From NCBI RefSeq assembly GCF_001431665.1, contig NZ_LLXV01000077.1:60896-124895 (forward strand): a stretch of 64,000 nt of DNA. Direction: 5' to 3'. The notes below the pieces were generated by a model, which saw only the letters and a program-made list of their open reading frames with translations, searched no databases and was not told the DNA's origin. The translations under genes were made by a program, and so were the position numbers. Origin of the DNA: Stenotrophomonas beteli (GTDB lineage Bacteria > Pseudomonadota > Gammaproteobacteria > Xanthomonadales > Xanthomonadaceae). Shown here piece after piece: positions 1 through 9,202 of this stretch (its first letter is position 1; every line of letters starts with the position of its first letter).

Positions 1-633
1 CTCGGCGTGTCGTCGCCGCAGCTGGACGTGGCCGAGCGTGGCTTCAGCTTCGGCAAGGACGGCCCGCTGGACATGCGCATGGATCCGGACAGCGGTGAAA
101 GCGCCGCGCAGTGGATCAACCGCGTGGAAGAGCGCGAGATTGCCGACGTGCTGTGGACCTACGGCGAAGAGCGCCAGAGCCGGCGCATCGCCCGCGCCAT
201 CGTGGCCCGCCGCGAGAAGCAGCCGTTCACCCGCACTGCCGAACTGGCCGAGCTGATCGCCTCGGTGATGCCGCGTGGGAAAGACAAGATCCACCCGGCC
301 ACGCGCAGCTTCCAGGCCATCCGCATCCACATCAACCGCGAGCTGGCCGATCTGGAAGCCGGCCTCGGTGCGGCGGTGGAACGGCTCAAGCCCGGTGGCC
401 GGCTGGCGGTGATCAGCTTCCATTCGCTGGAAGACCGCATCGTCAAGCAGTACATGAACCGCCTGGCCAAGGCGCCGCCGGCCAACCGCCGCCTGCCTGA
501 GGCGGTGGCGTTCGTGCCGACGCTGGACCTGATCGGTGGGGCCATCAAGGCCACCGACGAAGAGCTGGCTGCCAACCCGCGTGCGCGCAGCGCCGTGCTG
601 CGCGTGGCGCAGAAGCGGGAGGCCAGCGCATGA
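1..633 (+). CDS. rsmH: 16S rRNA (cytosine1402-N4)-methyltransferase RsmH, C-terminal part
   Basis: The reading frame is open from the first base, so the start and roughly the first third of the gene lie outside the window. The visible ~210 residues carry the conserved block of the RsmH/MraW family, with ISFHSLEDRIVK around residues 138-149 of the visible part, and a C-terminal end rich in Arg and Ala. RsmH methylates N4 of C1402 in 16S rRNA using SAM. It normally sits at the head of the dcw cluster next to ftsL, as here. Its TGA overlaps the ftsL ATG by 4 bases. The product is confident; the true start cannot be seen. Confidence 0.95.
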   Translation, partial: LGVSSPQLDVAERGFSFGKDGPLDMRMDPDSGESAAQWINRVEEREIADVLWTYGEERQSRRIARAIVARREKQPFTRTAELAELIASVMPRGKDKIHPATRSFQAIRIHINRELADLEAGLGAAVERLKPGGRLAVISFHSLEDRIVKQYMNRLAKAPPANRRLPEAVAFVPTLDLIGGAIKATDEELAANPRARSAVLRVAQKREASA

Positions 634-893
634 GCCGGCTGCTGCTGATCATCCTGTTGGCCTCGACCGTTGCCTCGGCGATTGGCGTCGTGTTCGTGCG
701 TCACCGTCATCGGCAGACGTTCATCGAGCTGTCGCGCGCCGAGCGCAAGCGCGATGACATCAACCTGGAATTCGGCCGCCTGCAGCTGGAGCAGGCCACG
801 CTGGCCGAAGCCAACCGCGTTGACCGCATCGCCCGCGAAAAGCTCGGCATGAAGTTCCCCGAGGCCGCCGACATCGTGGTGGTGCGCCCATGA
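630..893 (+). CDS. ftsL: Cell division protein FtsL
   Basis: This is an 87-residue bitopic protein with one membrane helix at about residues 3-23, followed by a periplasmic Arg/Glu/Leu-rich stretch with coiled-coil character (about 30-70). That is the usual FtsL build and length. FtsL joins FtsB and FtsQ in the subcomplex that activates the FtsWI septal synthase. Primary sequence of FtsL is poorly conserved, so the call rests on size, topology and position between rsmH and ftsI. Both ends overlap neighbours by ATGA, implying coupled translation. Confidence 0.92.
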   Translation: MSRLLLIILLASTVASAIGVVFVRHRHRQTFIELSRAERKRDDINLEFGRLQLEQATLAEANRVDRIAREKLGMKFPEAADIVVVRP

Positions 894-2734
894 GCAAGAC
901 CGGCCGCAACCGCCCGCGCAACGCCTTCAACCTGCGCCAGCGCCTGCGCTGGGTCGCCCTTGCGCTCGGCCTGTGCTCGGTGTCGCTGGTCGGCCGCGCG
1001 GCCTACGTGCAGATCATCAACAGCGATTTCTACCAGCGCCAGGGCGAGGCCCGCTACCTGCGCGAGCTGCCGATCAAGACTTCGCGCGGCATGATCACCG
1101 ACCGCAACGGCGAGCCGCTGGCGGTGTCCACGCCGGTCGCCTCGATCTGGGTCAACCCGCAGGACCTGCTGCGTTCGCCCGAGCGCATCCCGGAGCTGGC
1201 CCAGGCGGTCGGCATGTCGGTGGATGAGCTGAGCAGCCGCCTGTCGCAGAAGTCGGACAAGGAATTCATGTACCTGCGCCGCCGGATCAATCCGGACGAG
1301 GCAGAGAAGGTGGTCGCGCTGAAGATTCCGGGCGTGGCCGCACAGCGCGAGTTCCGCCGCTTCTACCCGCAGGGTGAGGCGATGGCGCATGTGCTGGGCT
1401 TCACCAACATCGACGACCGCGGCCAGGAAGGCCTGGAGCTGGCGTTCGACGAATGGCTGCGCGGCAAGCCGGGTGCGAAGCGGGTGATCCGCAACCGCAA
1501 GGGCGAGACCGTCGAAAGCGATCTGCTGCGCGCCGCCGAGCCGGGCAAGGACCTGACCCTCAGCATCGACCGCCGCATCCAGTACCTGGCCTTCAAGGAA
1601 CTGCGCAACGCGCTGGTGGCCAACAAGGCGGCCGGCGGTTCGATGGTGATCATGGACGTGACCACCGGCGAGATCCTGGCCATGGTCAACCTGCCGACCT
1701 ACAACCCGAACTCGCTGACCGGCGCGATCCCCGATACGCGCCGCAACCGCGCGGTGACCGACCTGGTCGAGCCGGGTTCGACGATGAAGCCGCTGACCAT
1801 CGCCACCGCGCTGCAGGCCGGTGCGGTGACCAAGGACACCGTCATCGACACCAACCCGGGCTACATGCAGGTCGCCCGCTTCACCATCCGCGACGTGCCG
1901 CGCAACAACGGCGTGTTGAACGTGACCGGTGTGATCACCCGCAGTTCCAATATCGGCGCGGCCAAGGTAGCGGCGAAGATGCCGGACCAGGTGTTCTATG
2001 ACGGCGTGCGCCGCTTTGGCTATGGCTCGGTGCCACACAGCGGCTTTCCGGGTGAATCTGGTGGCGTGGTGCGACGCCCGGCCAACTGGGACGGTGCCAC
2101 CAAGACCACCATGTCCTACGGCTACGGCCTGAACGTGACGCCGCTGCAGATCGCCACCGCCTATTCGGCGCTGGCCAATGGCGGCAAGCTGATCGCGCCG
2201 ACTTTCGTCAAGGGCCAGCGCAACGAGGCGCATCAGATCATCGATGAGAGCGTCGCCAGGCAGGTGGTGGCGATGATGGAAACCGTGGTGACCCAGGGCG
2301 GCGCCAAGCAGGCGGCGGTGCTGGGCTACCGCGTGGCCGGCAAGACCGGTACCGCGCGCAAGACCGGCCCGGGCGGTTACGAGCGCGGCCACTACAACGC
2401 GCTGTTCGCCGGCGTGGTGCCGGCCACCAACCCGCGCTTCGCCACTGTCATCGTCATCAACGACCCCCAGGCCGGCAAGTTCTACGGCGGCCTGGTGTCG
2501 GCGCCGGTCTACCACAACGTGATGGAAGGCACGCTGCGCCTGATGGACGTGCCGCTGGACGACCTGCAGTCGTGGTTGGCTGCTCAGCAGTCCGGCAAGG
2601 TCGGCCATTCGGCCTCGATCCTGCCTGCACCGCCGGCCGAGGCCGCACTGCCGGTCGATGCCGCCGCTGAATTCGACGCTGCGCTGCCGAGCGCGCACGC
2701 CCAGACGCCGCCCGCTACGGGAGGCACGCAATGA
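890..2734 (+). CDS. ftsI: Septal peptidoglycan transpeptidase FtsI (PBP3)
   Basis: The 614-residue class B penicillin-binding protein crosslinks septal peptidoglycan in the periplasm with FtsW as partner. A single N-terminal membrane helix lies near residues 20-40, followed by the PBP dimerisation domain and the transpeptidase domain. The three catalytic motifs are present: SxxK with Ser297 and Lys300 (STMK), SxN at 352-354 (SSN), and KTG with Lys485. Length is normal for the family. The tail after about residue 575 is rich in Ala and Pro. It overlaps ftsL and murE by four bases on each side. Confidence 0.97.
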   Translation: MSKTGRNRPRNAFNLRQRLRWVALALGLCSVSLVGRAAYVQIINSDFYQRQGEARYLRELPIKTSRGMITDRNGEPLAVSTPVASIWVNPQDLLRSPERIPELAQAVGMSVDELSSRLSQKSDKEFMYLRRRINPDEAEKVVALKIPGVAAQREFRRFYPQGEAMAHVLGFTNIDDRGQEGLELAFDEWLRGKPGAKRVIRNRKGETVESDLLRAAEPGKDLTLSIDRRIQYLAFKELRNALVANKAAGGSMVIMDVTTGEILAMVNLPTYNPNSLTGAIPDTRRNRAVTDLVEPGSTMKPLTIATALQAGAVTKDTVIDTNPGYMQVARFTIRDVPRNNGVLNVTGVITRSSNIGAAKVAAKMPDQVFYDGVRRFGYGSVPHSGFPGESGGVVRRPANWDGATKTTMSYGYGLNVTPLQIATAYSALANGGKLIAPTFVKGQRNEAHQIIDESVARQVVAMMETVVTQGGAKQAAVLGYRVAGKTGTARKTGPGGYERGHYNALFAGVVPATNPRFATVIVINDPQAGKFYGGLVSAPVYHNVMEGTLRLMDVPLDDLQSWLAAQQSGKVGHSASILPAPPAEAALPVDAAAEFDAALPSAHAQTPPATGGTQ

Positions 2735-4290
2735 GTCCTTCGATGTTGCTTTCGCAGTTGCTTCCGGATGTGGCCCTGGCGGGCCACGATCCCGTTCTGA
2801 CCGGCCTGGTGCTGGACAGCCGTGACGTGCGTCCCGGCAATGCCTTCGTCGCCATCGCCGGTTTCGGCGCGCATGGCCTGGGCTTTGTCGAGCAGGCGCG
2901 CGCGGCCGGTGCCAGTGCCATCCTGTTCGAACCGCCGGCACCGGCTGAGCTGCCGGCACCGGCCGATGCGATCGCCGTGCCGGGCCTGCGTGCGCGCATG
3001 GGCGCGATGGCCGACCAGTTCCATGGCGCACCGTCGCGGGCGATGGCGATGGTCGGCGTGACCGGCACCAACGGCAAGACCTCCACCGTGCAGCTGCTGG
3101 CCCAGGCCTGGCACCTGCTCGGAACGCCCAGTGGCAGTATCGGCACGCTGGGCGCCGGACTTTATGGTGCGGTCGAGCCGACCGGCTTCACCACGCCGCT
3201 GGTGCTGCAGATGCATGCGCTGCTGGCGCAGCTGCGCGACGCCGGTGCGCGCGCGGTGGCGATGGAGGTCAGCTCGCATGCGCTGGACCAGGGCCGCGTG
3301 GATGCCGTGCACTACGACGTGGCGGTGTTCACCAACCTCACCCGTGACCATCTGGACTACCACGGCGACATGGCCAGCTACGGCGCGGCCAAGGCGCGGC
3401 TGTTCCATCGCCCGGGCCTGAAGGCGGCGGTGATCAATCTTGACGACGGGTTCGGTCGCCAGCTGTTCGCCGGCCTGCCGGCGGGCGTGCAGCCGATCGG
3501 CCTGAGCTCGCGCGGTGCGGCCGATGCCAACGTGCGCGCCGAAGCGCTGCAGCTGGACGGCCGTGGCATCGCCTTCGAACTGATCATCGACGGCCAGCGT
3601 GCTGCCGTGCAGTCGCCGCTGCTGGGCCGCTTCAACGTGGACAACCTGCTGGCCGTGGCCGGCACCCTGCATGCGCAGGGCCAGCCGCTGCCGCGTGTTG
3701 CCGAGGTGCTGTCGGCGCTGCAGCCGATCCGTGGCCGCATGAACCGCCTGGGCGGCGAAGACGGCCTGCCGACCGTGGTGGTCGATTACGCGCATACCCC
3801 GGACGCGCTGGAACAGGCGCTGGACAGCCTGCACGGCCACCTGCACGGCGCGTTGTTCTGCGTGTTCGGTTGCGGTGGCGAGCGTGACACCGGCAAGCGC
3901 CCGCAGATGGCCGCCATTGCCGAGCGCCTGGCCAACCAGGTCATCGTCACCGACGACAACCCGCGTGGCGAGGATGGCGACGTGATCGTGGCCGACATCC
4001 TGGCCGGCTTCCAGAACGCCGATGCCGTGACCGTGCAGCGCAGCCGCGCGCGCGCGATCGGCCTGGCGGTGAAGCGCGCCGGTGCCAGCGACATCATCCT
4101 GATCGCCGGCAAGGGCCACGAGCCGTACCAGGAAGTGAACGGCGTGCGCCATGATTTCGACGACACCGAAGTGGCTGCCGCTGCGCTGGCGGCCAAGGCC
4201 GGTGTTCTAGCTGCGACGCGCGTGGATGCACTGGTGGCCCGGCCGCAGGACGCGGAAGAGGGCCCGCAGGCCGGGGAGGGCATCGCATGA
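2731..4290 (+). CDS. murE: UDP-MurNAc-tripeptide ligase MurE (meso-DAP adding)
   Basis: MurE adds the third residue to UDP-MurNAc-L-Ala-D-Glu in the cytoplasm using ATP. The Mur ligase P-loop GTNGKT sits at residues 112-117 (Lys116). The DNPR motif at 409-412 is the signature of meso-diaminopimelate specificity rather than lysine, as expected for a Gram-negative. The N-terminal domain binds UDP; the C-terminal domain contains HTPDALE-type sequence. Length is 519 residues, slightly longer than E. coli MurE because of an extra Ala/Glu/Gly-rich tail. ATGA overlaps on both sides place it in the dcw transcription unit. Confidence 0.97.
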   Translation: MSPSMLLSQLLPDVALAGHDPVLTGLVLDSRDVRPGNAFVAIAGFGAHGLGFVEQARAAGASAILFEPPAPAELPAPADAIAVPGLRARMGAMADQFHGAPSRAMAMVGVTGTNGKTSTVQLLAQAWHLLGTPSGSIGTLGAGLYGAVEPTGFTTPLVLQMHALLAQLRDAGARAVAMEVSSHALDQGRVDAVHYDVAVFTNLTRDHLDYHGDMASYGAAKARLFHRPGLKAAVINLDDGFGRQLFAGLPAGVQPIGLSSRGAADANVRAEALQLDGRGIAFELIIDGQRAAVQSPLLGRFNVDNLLAVAGTLHAQGQPLPRVAEVLSALQPIRGRMNRLGGEDGLPTVVVDYAHTPDALEQALDSLHGHLHGALFCVFGCGGERDTGKRPQMAAIAERLANQVIVTDDNPRGEDGDVIVADILAGFQNADAVTVQRSRARAIGLAVKRAGASDIILIAGKGHEPYQEVNGVRHDFDDTEVAAAALAAKAGVLAATRVDALVARPQDAEEGPQAGEGIA

Positions 4291-5681
4291 AGCGCACCCT
4301 GCTTTCGCTGATCGCACACTGGGCCGGCGGCGAGATCCACGGCGACGACGTGGCCATCGATGCGGTCAGCAATGACACCCGCAGCCTCGGCCCGGGCAGC
4401 CTGTACGTGGCGCTGCGGGGCGAGCGTTTCGACGGTCATGACTTCGCCGCCGACGCACTGGCGCGCGGAGCCAGCGCGCTGCTGGTCGAGCGCCTGCTGC
4501 CGCTGGACGTGCCGCAGGTGCTGGTGGCCGACAGCGAGCTGGCGCTGGCGAAGATCGCCACCGGCATGCAGCGCGACCGCAGTACAGAGGTGTTCGCGAT
4601 CACCGGCAGCAACGGCAAGACCAGCGTGAAGAGCCTGCTGCTGTCGATCCTGCAGCAGGTGGCGCGCGATGCGCACAAGGTGGTCTATGCCAACCCGGGC
4701 AACCGCAACAACGAGATCGGCCTGCCGCTGGCGGTGATCGACGCGCCGGAAGATGCCGACTACGCCGTCTACGAGATGGGCGCCGGCAAGCCGGGTGACA
4801 TCGCCTACCTCACCGACATCGCCCGTCCGCGCTACGCGCTGGTCAACAACGTCGCCCCGGCGCACCTGGAGCGCATGGGCAGCCTGCTCGGCGTGGCCGT
4901 GACCAAGGGCGCGATCTACGCAGCGCTGCCGGCCGATGGCGTGGCGGTGATCAACGTGGACGATGCCTACGGGCGCTGGTTCGAACAGCATTTTGTCGGC
5001 ACCCCACCGCGCTGCCGCGTGCTGCGCTACGGGCTGGAGCACACTGCCGAGGTCACCGCGCGCGATATCCGTGCCGGTGCGCAGGGCAGCCAGTTCGTGC
5101 TGGTCGCGCCGACCGGCGAGGCCCGCGTGGTGCTGGGCCTGCCGGGTCGCCACAACGTCAGCAACGCGCTGGCCGCCGCCAGCCTGGCGCTGGCTGCCGG
5201 TATCGATCTGGCGCTGGTTGCGGCCGGGCTTGCCGAGGCACAGCCGGTGCCGGGGCGCCAGATCGCGCACCAGCTACGCAACGGTGCGGTGCTGGTGGAC
5301 GACAGCTACAACGCCAACCCGGGTTCGCTGGCTGCGGCCATCGACGCCCTGGCCGCGGCCCCGGAAGAGGGCTGGCTGGTACTGGGCGACATGCGTGAGC
5401 TGGGCCCGGATGCCGGGGCGCTGCATGCCCAGGCTGGCCTGCGCGCACGCGCGGCCGGTCTCAAGCGGCTGTACGCGCTGGGGCCGCTCAGTGCCGCCGC
5501 TGCGGCCGCCTTCGGTGAAGGTGGCCGCCATTTCGCCACCCATGATGCGCTGTCGCAGGCGCTGCAGGACGAGTTGCACGCTGGTGTGCGCTGCCTGGTC
5601 AAGGGTTCCCGTGGCAGTGCCATGGACCTGATCGTCAAAGCGCTGCTGGCGCAAGGAGAGGAATCCCCGCATGTTGTATGA
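4287..5681 (+). CDS. murF: UDP-MurNAc-tripeptide-D-Ala-D-Ala ligase MurF
   Basis: MurF attaches D-Ala-D-Ala to the UDP-MurNAc-tripeptide, finishing the cytoplasmic pentapeptide precursor. The ATP-binding GSNGKT motif lies at residues 107-112 with Lys111, and the C-terminal domain has the NANPGS motif near 345. At 464 residues it is of usual size. The start overlaps murE by ATGA and the end overlaps mraY by 11 bases, with the mraY ribosome-binding site (GGAGAGG) inside the murF coding sequence. Confidence 0.97.
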   Translation: MKRTLLSLIAHWAGGEIHGDDVAIDAVSNDTRSLGPGSLYVALRGERFDGHDFAADALARGASALLVERLLPLDVPQVLVADSELALAKIATGMQRDRSTEVFAITGSNGKTSVKSLLLSILQQVARDAHKVVYANPGNRNNEIGLPLAVIDAPEDADYAVYEMGAGKPGDIAYLTDIARPRYALVNNVAPAHLERMGSLLGVAVTKGAIYAALPADGVAVINVDDAYGRWFEQHFVGTPPRCRVLRYGLEHTAEVTARDIRAGAQGSQFVLVAPTGEARVVLGLPGRHNVSNALAAASLALAAGIDLALVAAGLAEAQPVPGRQIAHQLRNGAVLVDDSYNANPGSLAAAIDALAAAPEEGWLVLGDMRELGPDAGALHAQAGLRARAAGLKRLYALGPLSAAAAAAFGEGGRHFATHDALSQALQDELHAGVRCLVKGSRGSAMDLIVKALLAQGEESPHVV

Positions 5682-6756
5682 ACTGGCTCGATGGTTGCAG
5701 CAGTTGGAGAGCCTGTTCGGGCTGTTCAACTACCAGACGTTCCGCGCCATCCTTGCCGCGCTGACGGCGCTGTTCCTGTCGCTGTGGCTGGGCCCGGCGA
5801 TGATCCGCAAGCTTGCCCAGTTCAAGGGCGGCCAGCCGATCCGCAGCGACGGCCCGCAGACCCATTTCTCCAAGGCCGGCACGCCGACCATGGGCGGCTC
5901 GCTGATCCTGCTCACCGTCACCCTGTCGGTGCTGATGTGGGCCGACCTGCGCAACCGCTACGTGTGGCTGGTGCTGGCGGTGATGCTGTGCTTCGGCGCC
6001 ATCGGCTGGTATGACGACTGGATCAAGATCGTCCGTCGCGACCCGAACGGCCTGAAGTCGCGCTGGAAGTACCTGCTGCAGTCGATCTTCGGCCTGGCCG
6101 CGGGCATCTTCCTGTTCCAGACCGCTGATGTACCGGCGGCGCTGACCTTCTATATCCCGATGTTCAAGTCGGTGGCGCTGCCGCTGGCCGGCATCGGTTT
6201 TGTGGCCATCGCCTACTTCTGGATCGTCGGGTTCTCCAACGCGGTGAACCTGACCGACGGCCTGGACGGCCTGGCGATCATGCCGACCGTGCTGGTGGCC
6301 TGCGCGCTGGGCGTGTTCGCCTATGCCTCGGGCAACGTGGTGTTCGCCAACTACCTGCAGATCCCGCAGATCCCGGGTGCCGGCGAGCTGGTGATCATCT
6401 GCGCGGCCATTGCCGGCGCTGGCCTGGGCTTCCTCTGGTTCAACACCTATCCGGCCATGGTGTTCATGGGCGATATCGGCGCGCTGTCGCTGGGCGCGGT
6501 GCTGGGCACGATCGCGGTGATCACCCGCCAGGAGCTGGTACTGGTGATCATGGGCGGCGTGTTCGTCATCGAAACGCTGTCGGTGATGATCCAGGTGGCT
6601 TCGTTCAAGCTGACCGGCAAGCGCGTGTTCCGCATGGCACCGATCCACCACCATTTCGAACTGAAGGGCTGGCCCGAACCGCGCGTGATCGTGCGCTTCT
6701 GGATCATCTCCGTCGTGCTCGTGCTGATCGGCCTGGCCACGTTGAAGGTGCGCTGA
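5671..6756 (+). CDS. mraY: Phospho-MurNAc-pentapeptide transferase MraY
   Basis: MraY moves phospho-MurNAc-pentapeptide to undecaprenyl phosphate, giving lipid I on the inner face of the membrane. The 361-residue protein is polytopic, with about ten hydrophobic helices, and carries the family blocks DDWIK (about residue 115), NLTDGLDG (about 193) and the HHHFE loop (about 324). These are the Mg2+ and substrate-binding residues of the PNPT superfamily. It starts inside the 3' end of murF with a strong Shine-Dalgarno and ends one base before ftsW. Confidence 0.97.
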   Translation: MLYELARWLQQLESLFGLFNYQTFRAILAALTALFLSLWLGPAMIRKLAQFKGGQPIRSDGPQTHFSKAGTPTMGGSLILLTVTLSVLMWADLRNRYVWLVLAVMLCFGAIGWYDDWIKIVRRDPNGLKSRWKYLLQSIFGLAAGIFLFQTADVPAALTFYIPMFKSVALPLAGIGFVAIAYFWIVGFSNAVNLTDGLDGLAIMPTVLVACALGVFAYASGNVVFANYLQIPQIPGAGELVIICAAIAGAGLGFLWFNTYPAMVFMGDIGALSLGAVLGTIAVITRQELVLVIMGGVFVIETLSVMIQVASFKLTGKRVFRMAPIHHHFELKGWPEPRVIVRFWIISVVLVLIGLATLKVR

Positions 6757-6757
6757 G

Positions 6758-8080
6758 ATGAACGACCTGTCCCGCCAGGCAACACGCCTTGAAGCCATCG
6801 AAGGCAGCTACGACAAGTGGCTGCTGGGCGCGATCATCGCGCTCACCGGTGTCGGCGTGGTGATGGTGGCGTCCAGCTCGATCGCCTTGATGAGCAGCCC
6901 GTTCTACTACCTCAACCGCCACTTGATCTTCCTGGCGGTTGGCATCGTGCTGGCAGTGATTGCCGCGCGTACCGAGCTGAAGTCCATCGAGCAGTACAAC
7001 CAGATGCTGCTGCTGGGCTGCTTCGTACTGCTGCTGGCGGTGTTCGCGCCGGGCCTGGGCAGCACCGTCAACGGCGCGCGCCGCTGGATCAACCTGGGCA
7101 TCTCCAAGTTCCAGACGGTCGAAGCGGTGAAGGTGCTCTACATCGTGTGGCTGTCCAGCTACCTGGTGCGCTTCCGCGACGAGGTCAACGCGACCTGGCC
7201 GGCGATGCTCAAGCCGCTGGGCGTGGCCGGCGCGCTGGTGGTGCTGCTGCTGCTGCAGCCGGACTTCGGTTCCTCGACCCTGCTGCTGGCGATCACCGCC
7301 GGCATGCTGGTGCTGGGCGGGGTCAACATGCCGCGCATGTCGATGCCGGTGATCATCGGCCTGGTCGGCATGAGCGCGCTGGCGATCATCGAGCCGTACC
7401 GCATGCGCCGCATCACCTCGTTCCTGGACCCGTGGGCCGACCAGCAGGGAGACGGCTACCAGCTGTCCAACGCGCTGATGGCGGTCGGCCGCGGCGAATG
7501 GACCGGCGTTGGCCTGGGCAACTCGGTGCAGAAGCTGTACTACCTGCCCGAGGCGCACACCGACTTCATCTTCTCGGTCACCGCCGAGGAATTCGGCTTC
7601 CTGGGCACCTGCGTGATCGTGGCCCTGTACGCGCTGCTGGTGGGCCGCACCTTCTGGCTGGGCATGCGCTGCGTGGAAATGAAGCGCCACTTCTCCGGCT
7701 ATATCGCCTTCGGCATCGGCCTGTGGATCAGCATGCAGACCTTCGTCTCGATCGGCGTGAACCTGGGCATCCTGCCGACCAAGGGCCTGACCCTGCCGCT
7801 GATTTCCTCCGGCGGCTCGTCGGTGCTGATGACCTGCGTGGCGATGGGCCTGCTGCTGCGCGTGTCCTATGAACTCAAGCGTGCCGAGCGACGCCAGGCC
7901 GTGCGGATCGGCGGTGGCGCTGAAGACGCCGCTGCCGAGCCGAGGGACGACGCTGCCGCACCTGCGGCGGCCAGCGTACCGACGAGCGCCGCCCCGGTGG
8001 CTGCCGCTGCGCCGAACGCTGCACGTGGCACCAGCCGCCTGCAGTCGCGCGTGGAACCGACCTTCGGGAGGCTGTCATGA
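6758..8080 (+). CDS. ftsW: Septal peptidoglycan polymerase FtsW (SEDS family)
   Basis: FtsW is the SEDS-family glycosyltransferase that polymerises lipid II at the division site, paired with FtsI. The 440-residue sequence has about ten membrane helices and the family's signature near the C-terminus (GLTLPLISSGGSS, about 346-358). After the last helix comes a long cytoplasmic tail (about 375-440) rich in Ala, Pro and Arg, longer than in E. coli. It starts one base after the mraY stop and overlaps murG by ATGA. Confidence 0.96.
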   Translation: MNDLSRQATRLEAIEGSYDKWLLGAIIALTGVGVVMVASSSIALMSSPFYYLNRHLIFLAVGIVLAVIAARTELKSIEQYNQMLLLGCFVLLLAVFAPGLGSTVNGARRWINLGISKFQTVEAVKVLYIVWLSSYLVRFRDEVNATWPAMLKPLGVAGALVVLLLLQPDFGSSTLLLAITAGMLVLGGVNMPRMSMPVIIGLVGMSALAIIEPYRMRRITSFLDPWADQQGDGYQLSNALMAVGRGEWTGVGLGNSVQKLYYLPEAHTDFIFSVTAEEFGFLGTCVIVALYALLVGRTFWLGMRCVEMKRHFSGYIAFGIGLWISMQTFVSIGVNLGILPTKGLTLPLISSGGSSVLMTCVAMGLLLRVSYELKRAERRQAVRIGGGAEDAAAEPRDDAAAPAAASVPTSAAPVAAAAPNAARGTSRLQSRVEPTFGRLS

Positions 8081-9162
8081 GCAGCGCTTCCAACGCCCGC
8101 CCGGTGATGATCCTGGCCGGTGGTACCGGCGGCCACATCTTCCCCGGCCTGGCCGTGGCCCGCGTGCTGCGCGAGCGCGGCGTGCCGGTCACCTGGATGG
8201 GTGCCGAGGGCGCGATGGAAACCCGCCTGGTGCCGCAGCACGACATCGCCATCGACACGCTGGCCATCACCGGCCTGCGCGGCAAGGGCAAGCTGGCCCT
8301 GCTGGGTGCGCCGTGGAGGCTGATGCGCGCGCTGCGTGCGGCCGGCATGATCATCCGCAAGCGCCAGCCGCGCGCGGTGGTGGCCTTCGGTGGATTCGCC
8401 TCCGGTCCCGGGGGCATGGCCACGCGCCTGCACGGCCTGCCGCTGATCGTGCATGAGCAGAACCGCGCGCCGGGCCTGACCAACCGCATCCTGTCGCGCT
8501 ACGCACGCCGCCTGCTGACCGGTTTCCCGGGTACCTTCGCCAAGGGCGAGGAGTTCGTCGGCAACCCGGTGCGTGCGGAGATTGCCGCCATCGCACCGCC
8601 GGAACAGCGCTTCGCCGGCCGCCACGGCCCGCTGCGCGTGCTGGTGGTCGGCGGCAGCCAGGGCGCGCGCGCGCTCAACACCGGTGTGCCGCAGGCCATC
8701 ACGGCGCTGGGTACGGACGTGCCGGTGCAGGTGCGCCACCAGAGTGGCGAGAAGCTGCATGCCGAGGCGGTCGAGGCCTATGCCAAGGCCGGTGTACAGG
8801 CTGAGATCACCCCGTTCATCGCCAACATGGCCGAAGCGTTCGCCTGGGCCGACCTGGTGGTGTGCCGTGCAGGCGCGTCGACCCTGGCCGAGCTGTGCGC
8901 GGTTGGCGTCGGCAGCGTGCTGGTGCCATTCCCTGCCGCCGTCGACGATCACCAGACCCGTAATGCGGAGTATCTGGTCGAGCGCGGCGCGGCGGTGTTG
9001 CTGAAGCAGGACGGAACGCTGGCCGGCGGCATTGCCGCACTGCTGCGCGATCTGTCCGAAAATCCCGCCCGCCGCATGCAGATGGCGCAAGCCGCGCGTG
9101 CCCTGGCCAAGGTCGATGCCGCCGAGCGCATCGCCGATATCATTCTTGAGGAAGCTGTATGA
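8077..9162 (+). CDS. murG: UDP-GlcNAc:lipid I GlcNAc transferase MurG
   Basis: MurG converts lipid I to lipid II at the inner membrane surface. The N-terminal glycine-rich loop GGTGGHIFPGLA (about residues 13-24) and the second-domain block GGSQGAR (about 192-198) are typical of this GT28 enzyme. The usual acceptor-loop and C-terminal UDP-GlcNAc-binding motifs (CRAGASTLAEL, PFPAAVDDHQ) follow. Length, 361 residues, is normal. It overlaps ftsW by ATGA; a 40-base gap separates it from murC. Confidence 0.97.
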   Translation: MSSASNARPVMILAGGTGGHIFPGLAVARVLRERGVPVTWMGAEGAMETRLVPQHDIAIDTLAITGLRGKGKLALLGAPWRLMRALRAAGMIIRKRQPRAVVAFGGFASGPGGMATRLHGLPLIVHEQNRAPGLTNRILSRYARRLLTGFPGTFAKGEEFVGNPVRAEIAAIAPPEQRFAGRHGPLRVLVVGGSQGARALNTGVPQAITALGTDVPVQVRHQSGEKLHAEAVEAYAKAGVQAEITPFIANMAEAFAWADLVVCRAGASTLAELCAVGVGSVLVPFPAAVDDHQTRNAEYLVERGAAVLLKQDGTLAGGIAALLRDLSENPARRMQMAQAARALAKVDAAERIADIILEEAV

Positions 9163-9202
9163 AGAAGGCATGCCACTGCGCCTGCCCTGCGCGAGGCCGC
9201 GC

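Noticed and set aside
707..3031. Long minus-strand reading frame opposite ftsL, ftsI and murE
   Set aside because: It is antisense to three well-conserved genes, its product is an Arg/His/Gln-rich low-complexity sequence, and such frames are common in GC-rich DNA.
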